From: Megalobrama amblycephala
Taxonomy: Eukaryota; Chordata; Actinopteri; Cypriniformes; Xenocyprididae
Direction: 5' to 3'
Length of the DNA stretch: 64,000 nt
Assembly (NCBI RefSeq): GCF_018812025.1
Contig: NC_063045.1
Span: forward strand, 55,328,457-55,392,456
In this document: one piece after another, positions 1-11,000 of the stretch
Position numbering within the stretch: the stretch's first letter is position 1
Layout: each line of letters begins with the position of its first letter
Translations under genes and position numbers: made by a program
The notes under the pieces: generated by a model
What the model was told of the DNA's origin: nothing
Database searches by the model: none
The model's input: only the letters and a program-made list of their open reading frames with translations

Positions 1-2
1 AA

Positions 3-245
3 GAGAAATTAAGAGGGAAAACCGTTTCAGAATACATTAAAAACACTGACACCCAACTGCAAGAGCTGATCCGAATCTGTGGGTCAAGGTGTCATGCTTT
101 TAACAACAATGATGACAATGTTTCTCAGGTCGAGAGACTATTAGAGATGATTTTGGAAATGAAGAGGAAAAATGGAAATCCGGACATTTTAGAACACTAC
201 TCGTATTCTAAAGAATCAGAGAAAAAAGACTGCAGAATCCAGTAG
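3..245 (+). CDS. GIMAP (AIG1-type GTPase) gene, 3' end only
   Basis: The window opens inside the last exon of an AIG1/GIMAP GTPase gene. The frame from base 3 stays open for 80 codons to TAG at 243-245. Visible are the late AIG1-domain helix region (LQELIRICGSRCHAFNNN, where the RCHAFNNN stretch corresponds to the G5-like end of GIMAP domains) and the following Q-V-E-R-L-L-E-M-I helix. GIMAPs are guanine-nucleotide-binding proteins of the septin/Toc-like AIG1 family, mostly acting at membranes of immune cells. The last four residues are CRIQ, which fits a CaaX prenylation box with terminal Gln (farnesyl-type), preceded by lysines. It closely resembles the third AIG1 domain of the gene at 6893-11308, so it is probably a tandem paralogue. 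The P-loop and start lie outside the window. Confidence 0.85.
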   Translation, partial: EKLRGKTVSEYIKNTDTQLQELIRICGSRCHAFNNNDDNVSQVERLLEMILEMKRKNGNPDILEHYSYSKESEKKDCRIQ

Positions 246-402
246 ACACTGGCAAACGATTCCTGTGATAGTTGTTCAAAACTGATTCATTGTCTTTTGT
301 TATGTGCTAATTTCATTTGAAACTGTTTAGTTAATTTTTTTTAGTTAATTTTCAAATATAAAGTACATCATTATGTTGCATGTGAATACTTTATATATAC
401 AA

Positions 403-408
403 AATAAA
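403..408 (+). promoter_or_regulatory. Polyadenylation signal AATAAA of the upstream GIMAP gene
   Basis: AATAAA lies about 160 bases after the TAG of the partial GIMAP gene in an AT-rich 3' UTR, a suitable distance for its poly(A) signal. Confidence 0.55.
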
Positions 409-659
409 GATATTTTCTTTAAAAAGCTCATTCATACAGTTTCATTTATTCAATATGAACAACTAGGTTTAAACAACAAACAGTAAAATAGACCAAAAAA
501 TGTTCATTTGCACAATTTTCATGTGCTAGTCAGAGGTAAAATTTCAAAGAATGTGGTCCTTCTACAAGTCTACATACTCTTTGTGGTGTTTCAAGATATG
601 CGCCAAAGTTTTTCCTTTTATGATGATGACAAGAGAAGGCAAACTATTCTCATTGGTTA

Positions 660-1540
660 TCACAGTCCATAACTAAAATTCTTTCTGACAAACATTTTTT
701 TATATATAGTTTCTTCCTTATGAGAAACATTCTGAAGAATTTCTTCTTGCTGAGAAACATCCTGCATAGCAGAGATGATCAGCAGAGATGACAAATGGGT
801 GTAGTGTTTACTGATGGTTGGTAAACTCATTATGGTTACATGAAGGGACTTCAACTTTTTATTTCCTGTTGTGTTCAAGAAACATAATTTAGTCATGCCT
901 CAAACTGGAAATTTAAGACCAAATGTCTAAAACTACATTCATTATTTAAAAGGTTGGCCACCTCTGTCAAATTAAATGCATACACTGTATAACATCACAT
1001 ATAAAACTACTGCTGAACATAAACATAAGGGCCCGGTTTCACAGACAGGGCTTAGATTAAGCCAGGATTAGCTCTTAGTTCACCTAGGGCATTTAAGTAG
1101 CTTTCATAAATGTTCCAAAAAAACATTACTGGTGATATATATCAGTGCAATTTTCTTTCAGTTAAAACAGCTCAAACATGCATTTAGTCTAGGACTAGTT
1201 TAAGCCTTGTCTGTGAAACCGGGGGAAGATGTGTCTGATTTAAGTCTCTTTAGTAACCACAAGAGCTACTTTCAATAGCAAACTGTTTGCGAACGCTTTC
1301 CATCAATGTTTGCTGGAACAAAACGACTCTGTTGTCAAGAACCCCAATAAAGCTAAACCGATATTCAGAAGCTCTGTCGACTGCTCTCTCCAAACATGCT
1401 GAAGAATTTCTTCTTGCTGAGAAACATCCTGCATATCAGAGATGATCAGCAGAGATGACAAATGGGTGTAGTGTTTACTAATTGTTGGTAAACTCATTAT
1501 GGTTACCTGAATGGACTTTTTATTTCCTGTTGTGTTCAAG
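660..1540 (-). pseudogene. Duplicated GIMAP 3'-end fragments
   Basis: Read on the minus strand, about 1258-1400 is a near copy of the 3' end of the GIMAP gene at 3161-4507 (the [24 protein letters not shown] tail), but a one-base loss near 1370 breaks the frame. Next to it, about 1400-1600 and about 700-900 are copies of one another (shared MSLPTISKHYTHLSSLL reading), with small indels. The flanks also match: about 930-1250 corresponds to about 2808-3165, including the same inserted MITE. I see a segmental duplication of the 3' part of the neighbouring gene, now decayed. No P-loop is present. Confidence 0.6.
1030..1225. mobile_element. Short TIR element (MITE), copy 1
   Basis: About 200 bases bounded by inverted ends: CCGGTTTCACAGACAGGGCT on the left and AAGCCTTGTCTGTGAAACCGG-type on the right, with no coding capacity. 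Further copies lie at 2933-3135 and 45397-45640. This is a non-autonomous DNA transposon; I do not assign the family. Confidence 0.7.
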
Positions 1541-2810
1541 AAGCATAATTTACATAGTCACGCCTCAAACTGGAAATTTAAGACCATTGCGTGCTTTAAA
1601 AATGTAAGTTATTGTCAATTTGCTTTGTAAGGTCTGCGACAGTTTTGAGCCCAAACGTCAAATGCATGCAGCTGAACTATAGTAAAAAAAAATATCTTGA
1701 ATAAAAAATAAATAAATAATCCATATTGAATGCAAATTAAACTGATTTGAATAAAGTGGTCTGCCAAATGCCTAAATATAAAAATGCTAATTTTCTGCCC
1801 AGTCAAAAGCCATAAATTCCATAAATATCATTGTTTTAACCTATTAACTGTCAACCCTTTTTCTAGATCTGAACTTAAATGATTGTAATTCATGAATGCT
1901 TTGGAATGCAGGTTGGTCTCTTTTTAAAGAAGAAACTACTTTAAAAAAAAAAAGTCAAAAAGTAAAATCCACTTCAGAAAATAAGTGTAAAAAAGTTTAA
2001 AAAGTTTACTGTAAAGCAAATGTATGAACTCTCTATATATACCACATAGTGTTTAAGCTTTTGAATGATAAATCATTTATGATGATTACTAAAATACTTT
2101 GATGGGAAATGGCAATAAATAGAGTGTCAAGAAATATAAAAAATTGTATTGATGCTTTGCACTGTTAGACACAAGTTATATTTCTGTGTAAAAAGAAAAA
2201 GTAAATATAATGTATTAGGTCTAATACATTAAAAACATGCAGACCTCTTGTTTTCACAGTATAACATTTTACTTGTATTTAACAATTTTACATTTATGTA
2301 CAGAGTATAACTGATTCTTAACAAATGTTAAAAGATAAGTAAAAAAAAATGCTAAATTGTGGAAAGTTTACAATGTCTTAAAATGAAATTTAAAAAGTCA
2401 CATTATTATTCATAGATTAGACAGCAATACAATGGTCTAGAGTTATAAAGTAGACAGTTTTTCTTTGTGAATTCTGAAAACGATTTTGATGCCTGTAATT
2501 ACAGTAGGCATACTGCTAATCTAATGTATACCATCACTATGTACTGTACACAAAAACAAATGTGCTAGAGAATACAGTGCCTTCACGAAGGAGTCTGTTT
2601 CCACAAATTGATTCTGCAATGTGCTGCAGACAAATTATAACACTTTAAATAAGATCTTATTTCACCACAACAGAATTCATTTTTCTAACATGTTAAAATG
2701 AAACTGCACAATAAATGTCACTGTGAGGTCATTTGATAAAAGTATAGGGTCAAGTTGCAGATCAAGATCTTTTGGAAAAAAAATGATTCATCAAGGATCT
2801 CAAGAAAACT
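1541..2810. other. AT-rich intergenic stretch with no gene seen
   Basis: Very AT-rich sequence with poly-A/T runs. No ORF here resembles a protein family, and I see no clear element ends. Confidence 0.6.
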
Positions 2811-2932
2811 ACATTCATTATTTAGAAGGTTGGCCACCTCTGGCAAATTAAATGCATAAACTGTATAACATCACATAAATGAGTAAGGTGTAATATAAAA
2901 CTACCGCTGAACAAAAACATAAGGGCCTGGTT

Positions 2933-3135
2933 TCACAGACAGGGCTTAGATTAAGCCAGGATTAGCCCTTAGTTCAACTAGGGTTTTATAAACGTGCCTT
3001 AGAAAAAAAACATTACCAGTGTGCATCTTGAGACATATTTTAAGATATATATCAGTGCAATTTGCTTTCAGTTAAAACAGCTCAAACATGCATTTTTGTC
3101 TAGGACTAGCTTAAGCTTTGTCTGTGAAACCAGGG
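2933..3135. mobile_element. Short TIR element (MITE), copy 2
   Basis: Same family as 1030-1225, with the same inverted ends (GGTTTCACAGACAGGGCTTA and its complement). It ends about 25 bases beyond the stop codon of the minus-strand GIMAP gene, so it probably lies in that gene's 3' UTR. It shares flanks with copy 1, so it was copied with the segment. Confidence 0.7.
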
Positions 3136-3160
3136 GAAGATGTGTCTGATTTAAGTCTCT

Positions 3161-4507
3161 TTAGTAACCACAAGAGCCACTTTCAATAGCAAACTGTTCG
3201 CGAACACCTTCCATCAATGTTTGCTGGAACAAAACGACTCTGTCATCAAGAACCCCAAGAAAGCTAAACTGATATTCCAGAAGCTCTGCGACCGCTCTCT
3301 CCACCTTCTGTTGCTGAATTTTTTCTTCCGCTTCTTGAAACATTTCTTGAGTGAAGCATTCTCCCCCATTTACTGACACCATTTCATCAATTTTCTCCAT
3401 TAATTTCTTGACTTGAGCTCGATTCTTTGAGTCATTGTTATTAAAAGCAACATATCTACTACCACACCTCTGGATCACTTTGCGGAGTTCTGGATGGCCT
3501 CCTGCTACGTAGTCTTCTATTTTTTGACCATTGAGTAAATCTCCGTGAGTGAAGACCACTATCATGTGTCTTGAAGCTTCTTCACCAAACAGCTCTTGCA
3601 GGGCTTGGACAGATTTTTGCTCCTCAGCAGTGAAACGACCAATTTGTATCACCAGCAGGAACACATGAGGACCTGGTGCTGAAACCTGAATACATCTCAC
3701 TATTTCTCTTTTGATGAGATCTTTCGCCTTACTGGTATCCAAGATTCCAGGTGTGTCAATCACATAAATGTCTCTATGGTCATAGACCATTGCTTTTTGG
3801 CACAAGTGAGTAACAGAGTTTGCAGAGGGGCTTGAGTGAAAAACCTTTCTACCAAGGATGGTGTTCCCCACAGCACTTTTTCCCACTCCAGTTTTTCCAA
3901 TCATTACTATGCGAAGTGGTCGACCTAACAACACAAAACGAAGAACAAAAAATACAGTGACAATGAAACTTGTATAGATAAATGTAACTGCATTGGTGGA
4001 CATAGACAGAGGATGTGACATACAGAATTGTGTAAAATTGAGTTTTGCATTTTAAGCCTGGCCTAATATTGAATCATATTAAATGTACTTAAATGCTTTA
4101 TGATGCAAAGCTATTACAATGATACCAGTTATATGAAAAAATGATATGACTCATATACATTATACATTTTATTAAAACATTTTAATGTAAGAGGGATGAC
4201 ACTTAGTTACCTTACTATTATATTTTTGTTTAATGCATATTTTACAATTTTCTTTTTTAATTGTCAAACAATAATTGGCAAAGCCCTGTTTAAAGTCTAT
4301 TGTCAAATAGTCCCCCAAACAGTTCAGTCTCACTGTTCCCACTTTCCATTTACTCACACAAAATTTAAATTATTTGAACATTTTAATGTTTCAGCAGTTG
4401 TGAGCTTCCAACACCAGAAATCTTACTAAACAATCAAAGTCGAACGCACAAAACTTACTTCGATCTGTAGTAATGGAGCGACAACACAGACACTTCATAC
4501 AGTCCAT
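3161..4507 (-). CDS. GIMAP GTPase, complete two-exon gene
   Basis: AIG1-family GTPase of 270 residues. Exon 1 is 4459-4507 and exon 2 is 3161-3924. The exon 1 donor is GTAAGT and the exon 2 acceptor follows a T-rich tract, and the phase (16 codons plus 1 base) is kept. The single-exon reading that starts at 4021 would give a hydrophobic N terminus, but that part is the intron's pyrimidine tract. Motifs: intact P-loop GKTGVGKS (residues 26-33), switch/G3 VIDTPG, the AIG1 conserved box [12 protein letters not shown], a THGD G4-like motif, and [12 protein letters not shown] near the domain end. A basic/acidic helical tail follows. The N terminus begins MDCMKCLCC, with four cysteines in nine residues, which suggests S-palmitoylation (inference). 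It starts about 180 bases from a decayed plus-strand GIMAP start, in a head-to-head arrangement. Confidence 0.85.
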
Positions 4508-4690
4508 TTCCTTCAGCAACAGTTTCTCTCAACAACAACTGAAACTATTTTTTGCGACACCGTATTAGTACCAGATTTTCTTGTGACGCCACTTATTTTT
4601 TGCAAATGTAAAGTTAGTTTTTACTTTCAGTTGATCACTATTTTCCTGCTTCACCACATAACAACTCACTGAACAGACTAGAAATTCAAC
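4508..4690. promoter_or_regulatory. Probable shared promoter between divergent GIMAP starts
   Basis: 183 bases separate the minus-strand GIMAP ATG (4507) from the ATG of the decayed plus-strand copy (4691). The stretch contains TTTTTACTTTCA at 4618-4629. Its complement, TGAAAGTAAAAA, is one base from an IRF/ISRE core (GAAANNGAAA). A matching TTTTTGCTTTCA sits 96 bases before the next intact gene. No clear TATA box is seen. The promoter role is inferred from position. Confidence 0.4.
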
Positions 4691-5075
4691 ATGCCAAAAG
4701 GTAAGACGTAGTTGTTTTTGATTTGCTTTTTAAAAATTACTCTTTTGCTAATTTCTGTACATTCTGTATTCTGCTAGTTTCTACATTTTTATTGTACCTT
4801 AAATTACATATTGCATTTAATTGTGAGAAAACTGGTTTAACCCTTTATAGGAGAAAAATCTGAACAAGATTCAGCTGATCACTGCATCGTCACCATGGCG
4901 CTGTTGGGACAAAACAGTGCAGATAAGTGCCTGATAGGAAACACCATGCTTGGAAATAGCTACTTTCAGCCAGGAAAGTGAATGTTTCAAAAGGCTCTAG
5001 GAAGAATTATGGATGATCTGCTTGAAATACCCCAGATAGAGGAGATGAAACCAGCATCTCAGGTCTAGGCATATT
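4691..5075 (+). pseudogene. Decayed GIMAP8-like copy, first AIG1 domain
   Basis: A small first exon (ATG at 4691, ends 4700, donor GTAAG) joins in phase to an exon starting at 4851. This reads into a domain start, IVTMALLGQNSADKCLIGN, which is the same degenerate P-loop type as the first domain of the gene at 6893. A TGA at 4979-4981 ends the frame. The remainder is shortened; a piece reading IEEMKP at about 5030-5065 matches IEEIKP of the intact gene. Part of the domain is missing. It is probably an older tandem copy of the downstream gene. Confidence 0.7.
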
Positions 5076-5405
5076 GGAAATTTTCAAAAATATGTGGCAT
5101 GTTTGAAAGAAATTAATATTTTTATTCAGCAGTGATGCATTACTAAAAATGAAAGTAAAGATGTTTACAAGACAATCTATTTCCACAAAATTCTGTACTT
5201 TTGAATCACAGAAAAAAAAGATGTATCACAAATAGTGATACATGAGAAGATCATGAGAAGAAAAGTTTTTTTGAGCACCAAAACAACATAGAATGATTTC
5301 TGAAGGATCGTGTGACCCTGAAGACTGGAGTAGCTAATAGTAGCTAAAAAAAAAAGAAAATCAGCCTTGTCATCACAGGAATAAATTACATTTTAAAATA
5401 TATAA
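5076..5405. repeat. Interspersed repeat between GIMAP remnants
   Basis: AT-rich sequence with phrases such as GATCGTGTGACCCTGAAGAC and ATCACAGGAATAAATTACAT. Relatives occur at about 49600-50000 and 57180-57260. No coding content. Confidence 0.45.
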
Positions 5406-5650
5406 ATGAAGACTTCAGATGCAAAAGCCTCTAAGTGCCATCTGAAATTTTCTTCTAAAATGAGCATTTTTATCAAGCTTGTATGTTTAGGTTCAGTAAT
5501 TTCACTTAAATGGCAAGTAACAGGTCCTTTTCATTGTCATAAAAGTGAAAAAACTGAACATAAACATACAAGCTTGATAAAAATGCTAATTTTAGAAGAA
5601 AATTTCAGATGGCACATAGAGGCTTTTGCATCTAAAGTCTTCAAATAGAA
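5405..5650. mobile_element. Palindromic MITE (long hairpin)
   Basis: Two arms of about 90 bases, near 5408-5495 and 5555-5647, are inverted complements of each other (both include the AAGCTTGATAAAAATGC stretch or its complement), with a loop of about 60 bases. The single long ORF read through it is a by-product of the palindrome. It sits between two GIMAP pseudogene pieces. Confidence 0.75.
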
Positions 5651-5751
5651 AGCAGTTGTTTTAAGTTGTAATAATCATTTACAACATGACTGTTTTACTG
5701 TATATTTGATCAAATAAATGCAGATTAATTCTAATTTTTACTTTCTCATAG

Positions 5752-6105
5752 AGGAGAGCGTGAATGTCCAGTTATTTGTGACTGCGTGATCACAATGGCG
5801 TCACTGGGAATGAACAACGATGTCAAGTGCCTGATAGGGAACAGCATGACTCCATCATGACTGTTTCTGCCTGTAAGAGACAGGAGTGAGAGCACTGTGG
5901 GTAGAGTAGCTGTTCCTTACGATACTGCAAGACAAAATGCTCTCACAGGAAGAGATGGAAATATTCAATTAAATGAGAGATTTAGAAAGAAAATTCTCGA
6001 TAACATGCTGGTTGTGCTCATAGGAAACGAAGAAAAGAACTCAATAGAGACCTATCAAACTGATGAGAACAGGAGAGGGTATATGTTTTCAGGAGAGATG
6101 TGAAA
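5752..6105 (+). pseudogene. Second decayed GIMAP AIG1-domain remnant
   Basis: After an acceptor-like CTCATAG, the sequence reads a GIMAP domain start (ITMASLGMNNDVKCLIGN) only with a frameshift and stops at about 5860. A second piece, 5935-6105, reads QLNERFRKKILDNMLVVLIGN, matching QLKKRFGEKMVENTIVVLAN of the first domain of the gene at 6893, and ends in TGA. The middle is lost. It is a broken copy and not a working gene. Confidence 0.65.
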
Positions 6106-6892
6106 AGCACTGAGCTATTTTGACAGCTTATGGGACAAAAGAAAAACATGCAGGATGAACAGGAATCTGAGAAGAACTGAAGACATCAGAAATCAGCTTA
6201 GTCCACTAAGTATGTCCTGTGTAATTGAATTGGTGACAGATTTTGCTAAATACAGCAAAGTTATAATCCTACAGTGTAATGTCTATGTGTAACCAAAAGA
6301 TGGCGCAATAAACATGCAAAACAACTGCCTATGGTCCTACATACAATCTCACCATCATCAAGACAATCTGAAATGAATCATTGTTCAAACACAATCTTTG
6401 CTAGAGTTTCAGGTAACATACAGGAAGAAAAGTAGACTGAACCTGAGTCTGGTAAAGTTGTTATTTTCATAAAACAGCCAAAGGCTATTTCCAGTAACTC
6501 CACCCACCATTACTCAGATATTTTACCTTTAGCACAAATGGCATAAATTATTTAAAGTTTTCTTTGGGAACTCTCACTAATTTTCTACAGATAATCAAAG
6601 CCTGACTTAAATATGCAGGTCCTTTTAGATTAGGCCACTACATTACAAACATTTTCACAAAACATGAAAAAATGAAGTAGAGAAACGAAAGACAAGAGCA
6701 GCTGTTATCTAGCATACTAGTGACTCGACGTGTTATACCAGATTTTGGACAAGCCCTTTATTCTCATGCATTTAAGACAAGTTCATTTTTGCTTTCATTT
6801 ATTCAAGACGGTCCTTTCTAAAGTGCTAGAAGCACGTTTAATGATTCTTACTCTGCTCATCATTTGTTTCTGTTAACGTGGAAGAACTCAAC
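6106..6892 (+). other. Upstream region of the three-domain GIMAP gene
   Basis: No gene is seen. The last 110 bases before the ATG carry TTTTTGCTTTCA at 6786-6797, an IRF-like motif shared with the promoter interval at 4508-4690. I cannot place a TATA box with confidence. Confidence 0.4.
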
Positions 6893-8047
6893 ATGTCACA
6901 ATGTAAGTAAGCAGCTTGACTAAAATACATTTTAGTCTATTTTTTGTAAAAGTGTATTGTATTGATTTACTTTACAGAAAGACTGGTAGTTACTCATAGT
7001 AATGGCATCAATTTGATACTCAAGCTCAAATCCAACCTTACTAAAATAAAATGACAAGATTACAGAATCCTTCTCAAATATTTGTAAACAAGCAATGTAT
7101 ATTATGTTATCAAGGATTATGATTTAGGAATTAAGTTTATCCTAACCCAAACCTCAGTTTTCTTTCGACTAGTTTTCAATTATTCTTGTGATTTGTTATA
7201 GTGGAGAATGCAAAGGAGGTGCAATCTGGTGGAGTTGACAAGATCACTTTGGTGCTGCTGGGAAAGAACAGCAATGATAAGTCTATGATAGGGAATGCCA
7301 TACTAAAGGCAGAGCATTTCATAGCTGGAAAAGAGACATGCACAAGAGCTGAAGAAAAACTGGGTGATCAGATGGTCTGTATCATCAACACTCCAGACCT
7401 TTTCCACCAAAACCAAGATAAAGAAACTGACAACATAGAGGAGATTAAACCCCAATATCCAGGTCCGCGTGCATTCCTTCTGGTACTGCATGACAAACAG
7501 CTCTCGCAGGAAGAGTTTGATATGTTTAGCCAGCTGAAAAAGAGATTTGGAGAGAAAATGGTGGAAAATACAATTGTTGTGCTAGCGAACAGTCAAGAGA
7601 TGCAATCTGAACAGCCATATGGCCAAGCTGATGAGAATCTCAAAAAACTACTAGATGAGTGTGGACAGAGAGTGTGTGTTCACGACAAGAAAGAAGACGA
7701 TAAAGATAATAAGCTGACCAAACAGGTTATGGAAAAATGGAAGGCAATGCATGAGAAGCAGGCTACTGAATCAAGCAATTCCACACCTGCTGAAGAGCCG
7801 TAAGACATACATATGAAAGTAGTGATTATGATCTCCGCACATACATATAAATCCCTATATGCCTATAATTTGACCTGTAACATCATCTCAATCCTGCAGG
7901 TTATATGAAGACATGGATACATATCCAAAAAAGGAAACACCTGAAGTGTCAAGGGTGCCTGAAAGGTATAGCAAAGGTATATCTTACAGATTTCTTAATC
8001 AACTTACTTTTCTGTCATCTAAAAGGATATGATAAAATCAACATGCT

Positions 8048-8079
<32 letters not shown>

Positions 8080-11000
8080 CTAACCTGACTTTTACATCAA
8101 TCTAAAGTAGTCAAATGAGTAGTCAACTACCTTGTTAAGCAAGATAATGTTTTGGCTGTCATTTTCTTTCACATAGGGGTTTGAAATGTTGTTTGCACAT
8201 CCTGATTTTGCAGAGTTAGACATGTTCTTGGATCAACATATTTTGTTGATGCTGGAACAACATTCAGGTCTGAAAATGTAGTTATAACTATACCCCTACT
8301 CCTAAAAACAGTGGGAAATGATATGTAGATTACACTGATGTAGAAGCACCTAACCCTGATTGTAAGCCTAAACATTACACAAACTTTAAACTTGTCCCTC
8401 AAATCTAACTGGTTGAAATCTCTAATCTTTGTTGATCCAGGAACATGTTGCACTTGGTGAAATCAGGGTGTGCATGGAAGAAAAGAAGAAAAGAATTAGA
8501 ATGTCTAAGAAATGATTTGCTGTAATCTGGTGACTGTCGGTGCGGCATGAATTGGCCTTAAAAGTTCATGATGAAACGAGTCTGTTAAATCAGTGGTTCT
8601 CAATTGGCCTGTTCTGTTAATAATAAATACAGCTGCAAGTAGCAATTATTGGGGTTCAAGTGCATGTAACCACCTAGATCATAAATGTAAAAGACCATTT
8701 ACAGCCAATACAGGCAGTTTACCAAAGGAAATGTATGGTTTATAAAGCTTTTTAACAGTTATCAAGGTTGAGCCAAAAACCAAGGACTAGTTCACCAAAG
8801 CTGTTTTTTGGAATAATCTCCAATATTTAATGAACAATTCAGTGGACAGCAGCAGTCCTAGAGGCAAAGGTCCTCAGAATGAGGAGTTTTACCATGTGGT
8901 ACATGTGTTGTGGGCATGTGTGAAAAATCGTGCAATACAAAATCTTTTATGCACACGAAAAACACGAAGGTGCCCCAGTGGTTGATTTATTTTGAATTTC
9001 TCACAGGCCCCTAGGGCCATGAGTCAAACAGCAAGTTTCGTTCCGATCGGCCTCCGTTATCCTGTCTGATAGTTCCTTAAATTTCAGTAGCCAATGGCGG
9101 ACATGTTTTTTGAGATGTGTCAATGTCCTCAGAAACAGCCATGGTACCTTGGACGAAGACAATGCATGTCAATTTTCAAGTCGATTGGACTAACGGTGAA
9201 GTAGTTATAGTCATTTTCATGTTTTTTTCCTGTTATAGCGCCACCATGTAGTCGCAACCACAGAATGAGCTCTTACATAGGTGTGCTGAGTTTGGTGAAA
9301 ATATCTTATTCCAGAGTTATAGTCATTTTAGTAAAAGTGGCTCCACTTCACTTCCCGTAGGGACCGTGAATCGACATTTCAACTTTTTTGATAACTATTG
9401 ACTATCAGACTCCAGAGAATCTTGCTGCACAAAAACCCAGGATTAGTTAGCAAACTTTTTTTTTTTTAAATCCAAAATACCCGACAATTTCACCAGAATG
9501 ACGAGCGAAGACACTTGAGCCTACGCCTAACGGTTTAGGAGTTATTACCTTTCGTTCATTTGATAACGCCATAACCACGGTACCACCCACGTCAGGCAGA
9601 TCGGGGCGAGCCTTGGTGACTGTAGACAGTGTTGTAGATGGTGTGAGTACTACCAGCCCTCAAATTTTCAAGTCTCTACAACTTATGGTTTGGTCTGCCC
9701 GATCACCTTGGAAATGTCAACAATTACAATGTAAAAACAGTTATATCCTGCTACTTCAAATTGCGAAGGATCAAGGAGGAATGTTTTTAAAGACATGTTA
9801 ATTGTTTATCTCAGAACAGACCATCCAGGAATATGGAGGTGACTGCAGGATAACAGTGATCCTGCTGGGAAAGGACAGCAACAATAAGCGTCTCATAGGG
9901 AACACAATTCTTGACAAAGATTATTTCAGAACAGAAAAGGTCACTTGTGAGAAGATTGTGGATACCATTGCTGGTCAGAAGATCTGTATTATCAACACTC
10001 CAGACCTTTTTCATAAACCAAACTCATCAGATCCAGAAGCTGACAGTATAGAGGAGTTGAAGCCATCATATGCATATCCACGTGTGTTCCTCCTCATACT
10101 CAAGTACAAAACTGTGTCACCAAAAGTGATGGAGATGTTTACAGAACTGAAGAAGAAGCTTGGACAGAAAATTGTTGAAAACACAATTGTGCTGGTTAAT
10201 GTCGAAAAAAAGTTATCTTCAAATTCAATGGACAAACTAGCAGCCTTCAAAAAAGAACACGCCACAATCCTGAATGAGTGTGGAAACAGATTGTGCGTTT
10301 ACAACAGTGATATGAAGAATAATGAACTAATCACAGAACTGATTAAACTCATGAATAGCATGCCAAAGAAACAAACATCTGAATCTGACAAAGAAAGGTG
10401 GGTGATACATAGTTATGATGGACAGCAAGAAATTAATTAATTTGTATAACCCTATATCAATCACTCTTTTAATTCCAAAAGGACACATGCCAATATGGAG
10501 ACAGAGCAAGCAACAACAAACAAACCAGGTAACAAAACATTTGAGTTTAACCTATCAACTAGAAGACATTTAAGTAGCATGTCACCTGCATACTAGTAGA
10601 TAATAATAGTTTGGTATCTATGTACTGAAACTGAATGGACTGTGTCTTCTAACTAATTCTAACTATACATCATCAGTTCAGGTGTATCAGCCGAAACCAA
10701 TGACCATTGTGCTACTGGGACAGACAGGAAGTGGGAAGAGTGCTACAGGAAATACCATTCTAAAAAAGCAACGTTTTGAATCACGTGCCAGTTCTGTTCC
10801 AGTAACCACAGAGTGCCAGATGGCAGAGGAAACCTTTCATGAAATGAAGATTAGGGTAATAGACACCCCAGATTTCTTCAGTGAAGACCTTAAAAACCAG
10901 GAAGAGCAGATAAAGAAGTGCAAAGAGCTTGCGCAGCCAGGGCCTGACGTGTATTTGCTGGTTATGCAGCTTGGCCGTTTCACAGATGGTGAGAGAGAGG

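Larger units (their letters stand above)
7977..9814 (+). other. Large intron of the GIMAP8-like gene, filled with repeats
   Basis: The intron holds a run of about 39 T (8049-8087), an unassigned stretch at 8160-8460, and a long interspersed repeat from about 8635 to 9790. It is bounded by GTATAT at 7977 and TCTCAG ending at 9814. Confidence 0.65.

Noticed and set aside
3925..4021. Hydrophobic N-terminal segment of the single-exon GIMAP reading
   Set aside because: It translates a pyrimidine-rich acceptor tract. An in-phase exon with GTAAGT at 4458 gives a better N terminus.
5406..5648. 80-codon ORF
   Set aside because: Its two halves are inverted complements of the MITE arms.
8169..8453. 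Minus-strand 94-codon ORF
   Set aside because: It lies inside the GIMAP8-like intron in repeat-like sequence, with no recognisable domain.
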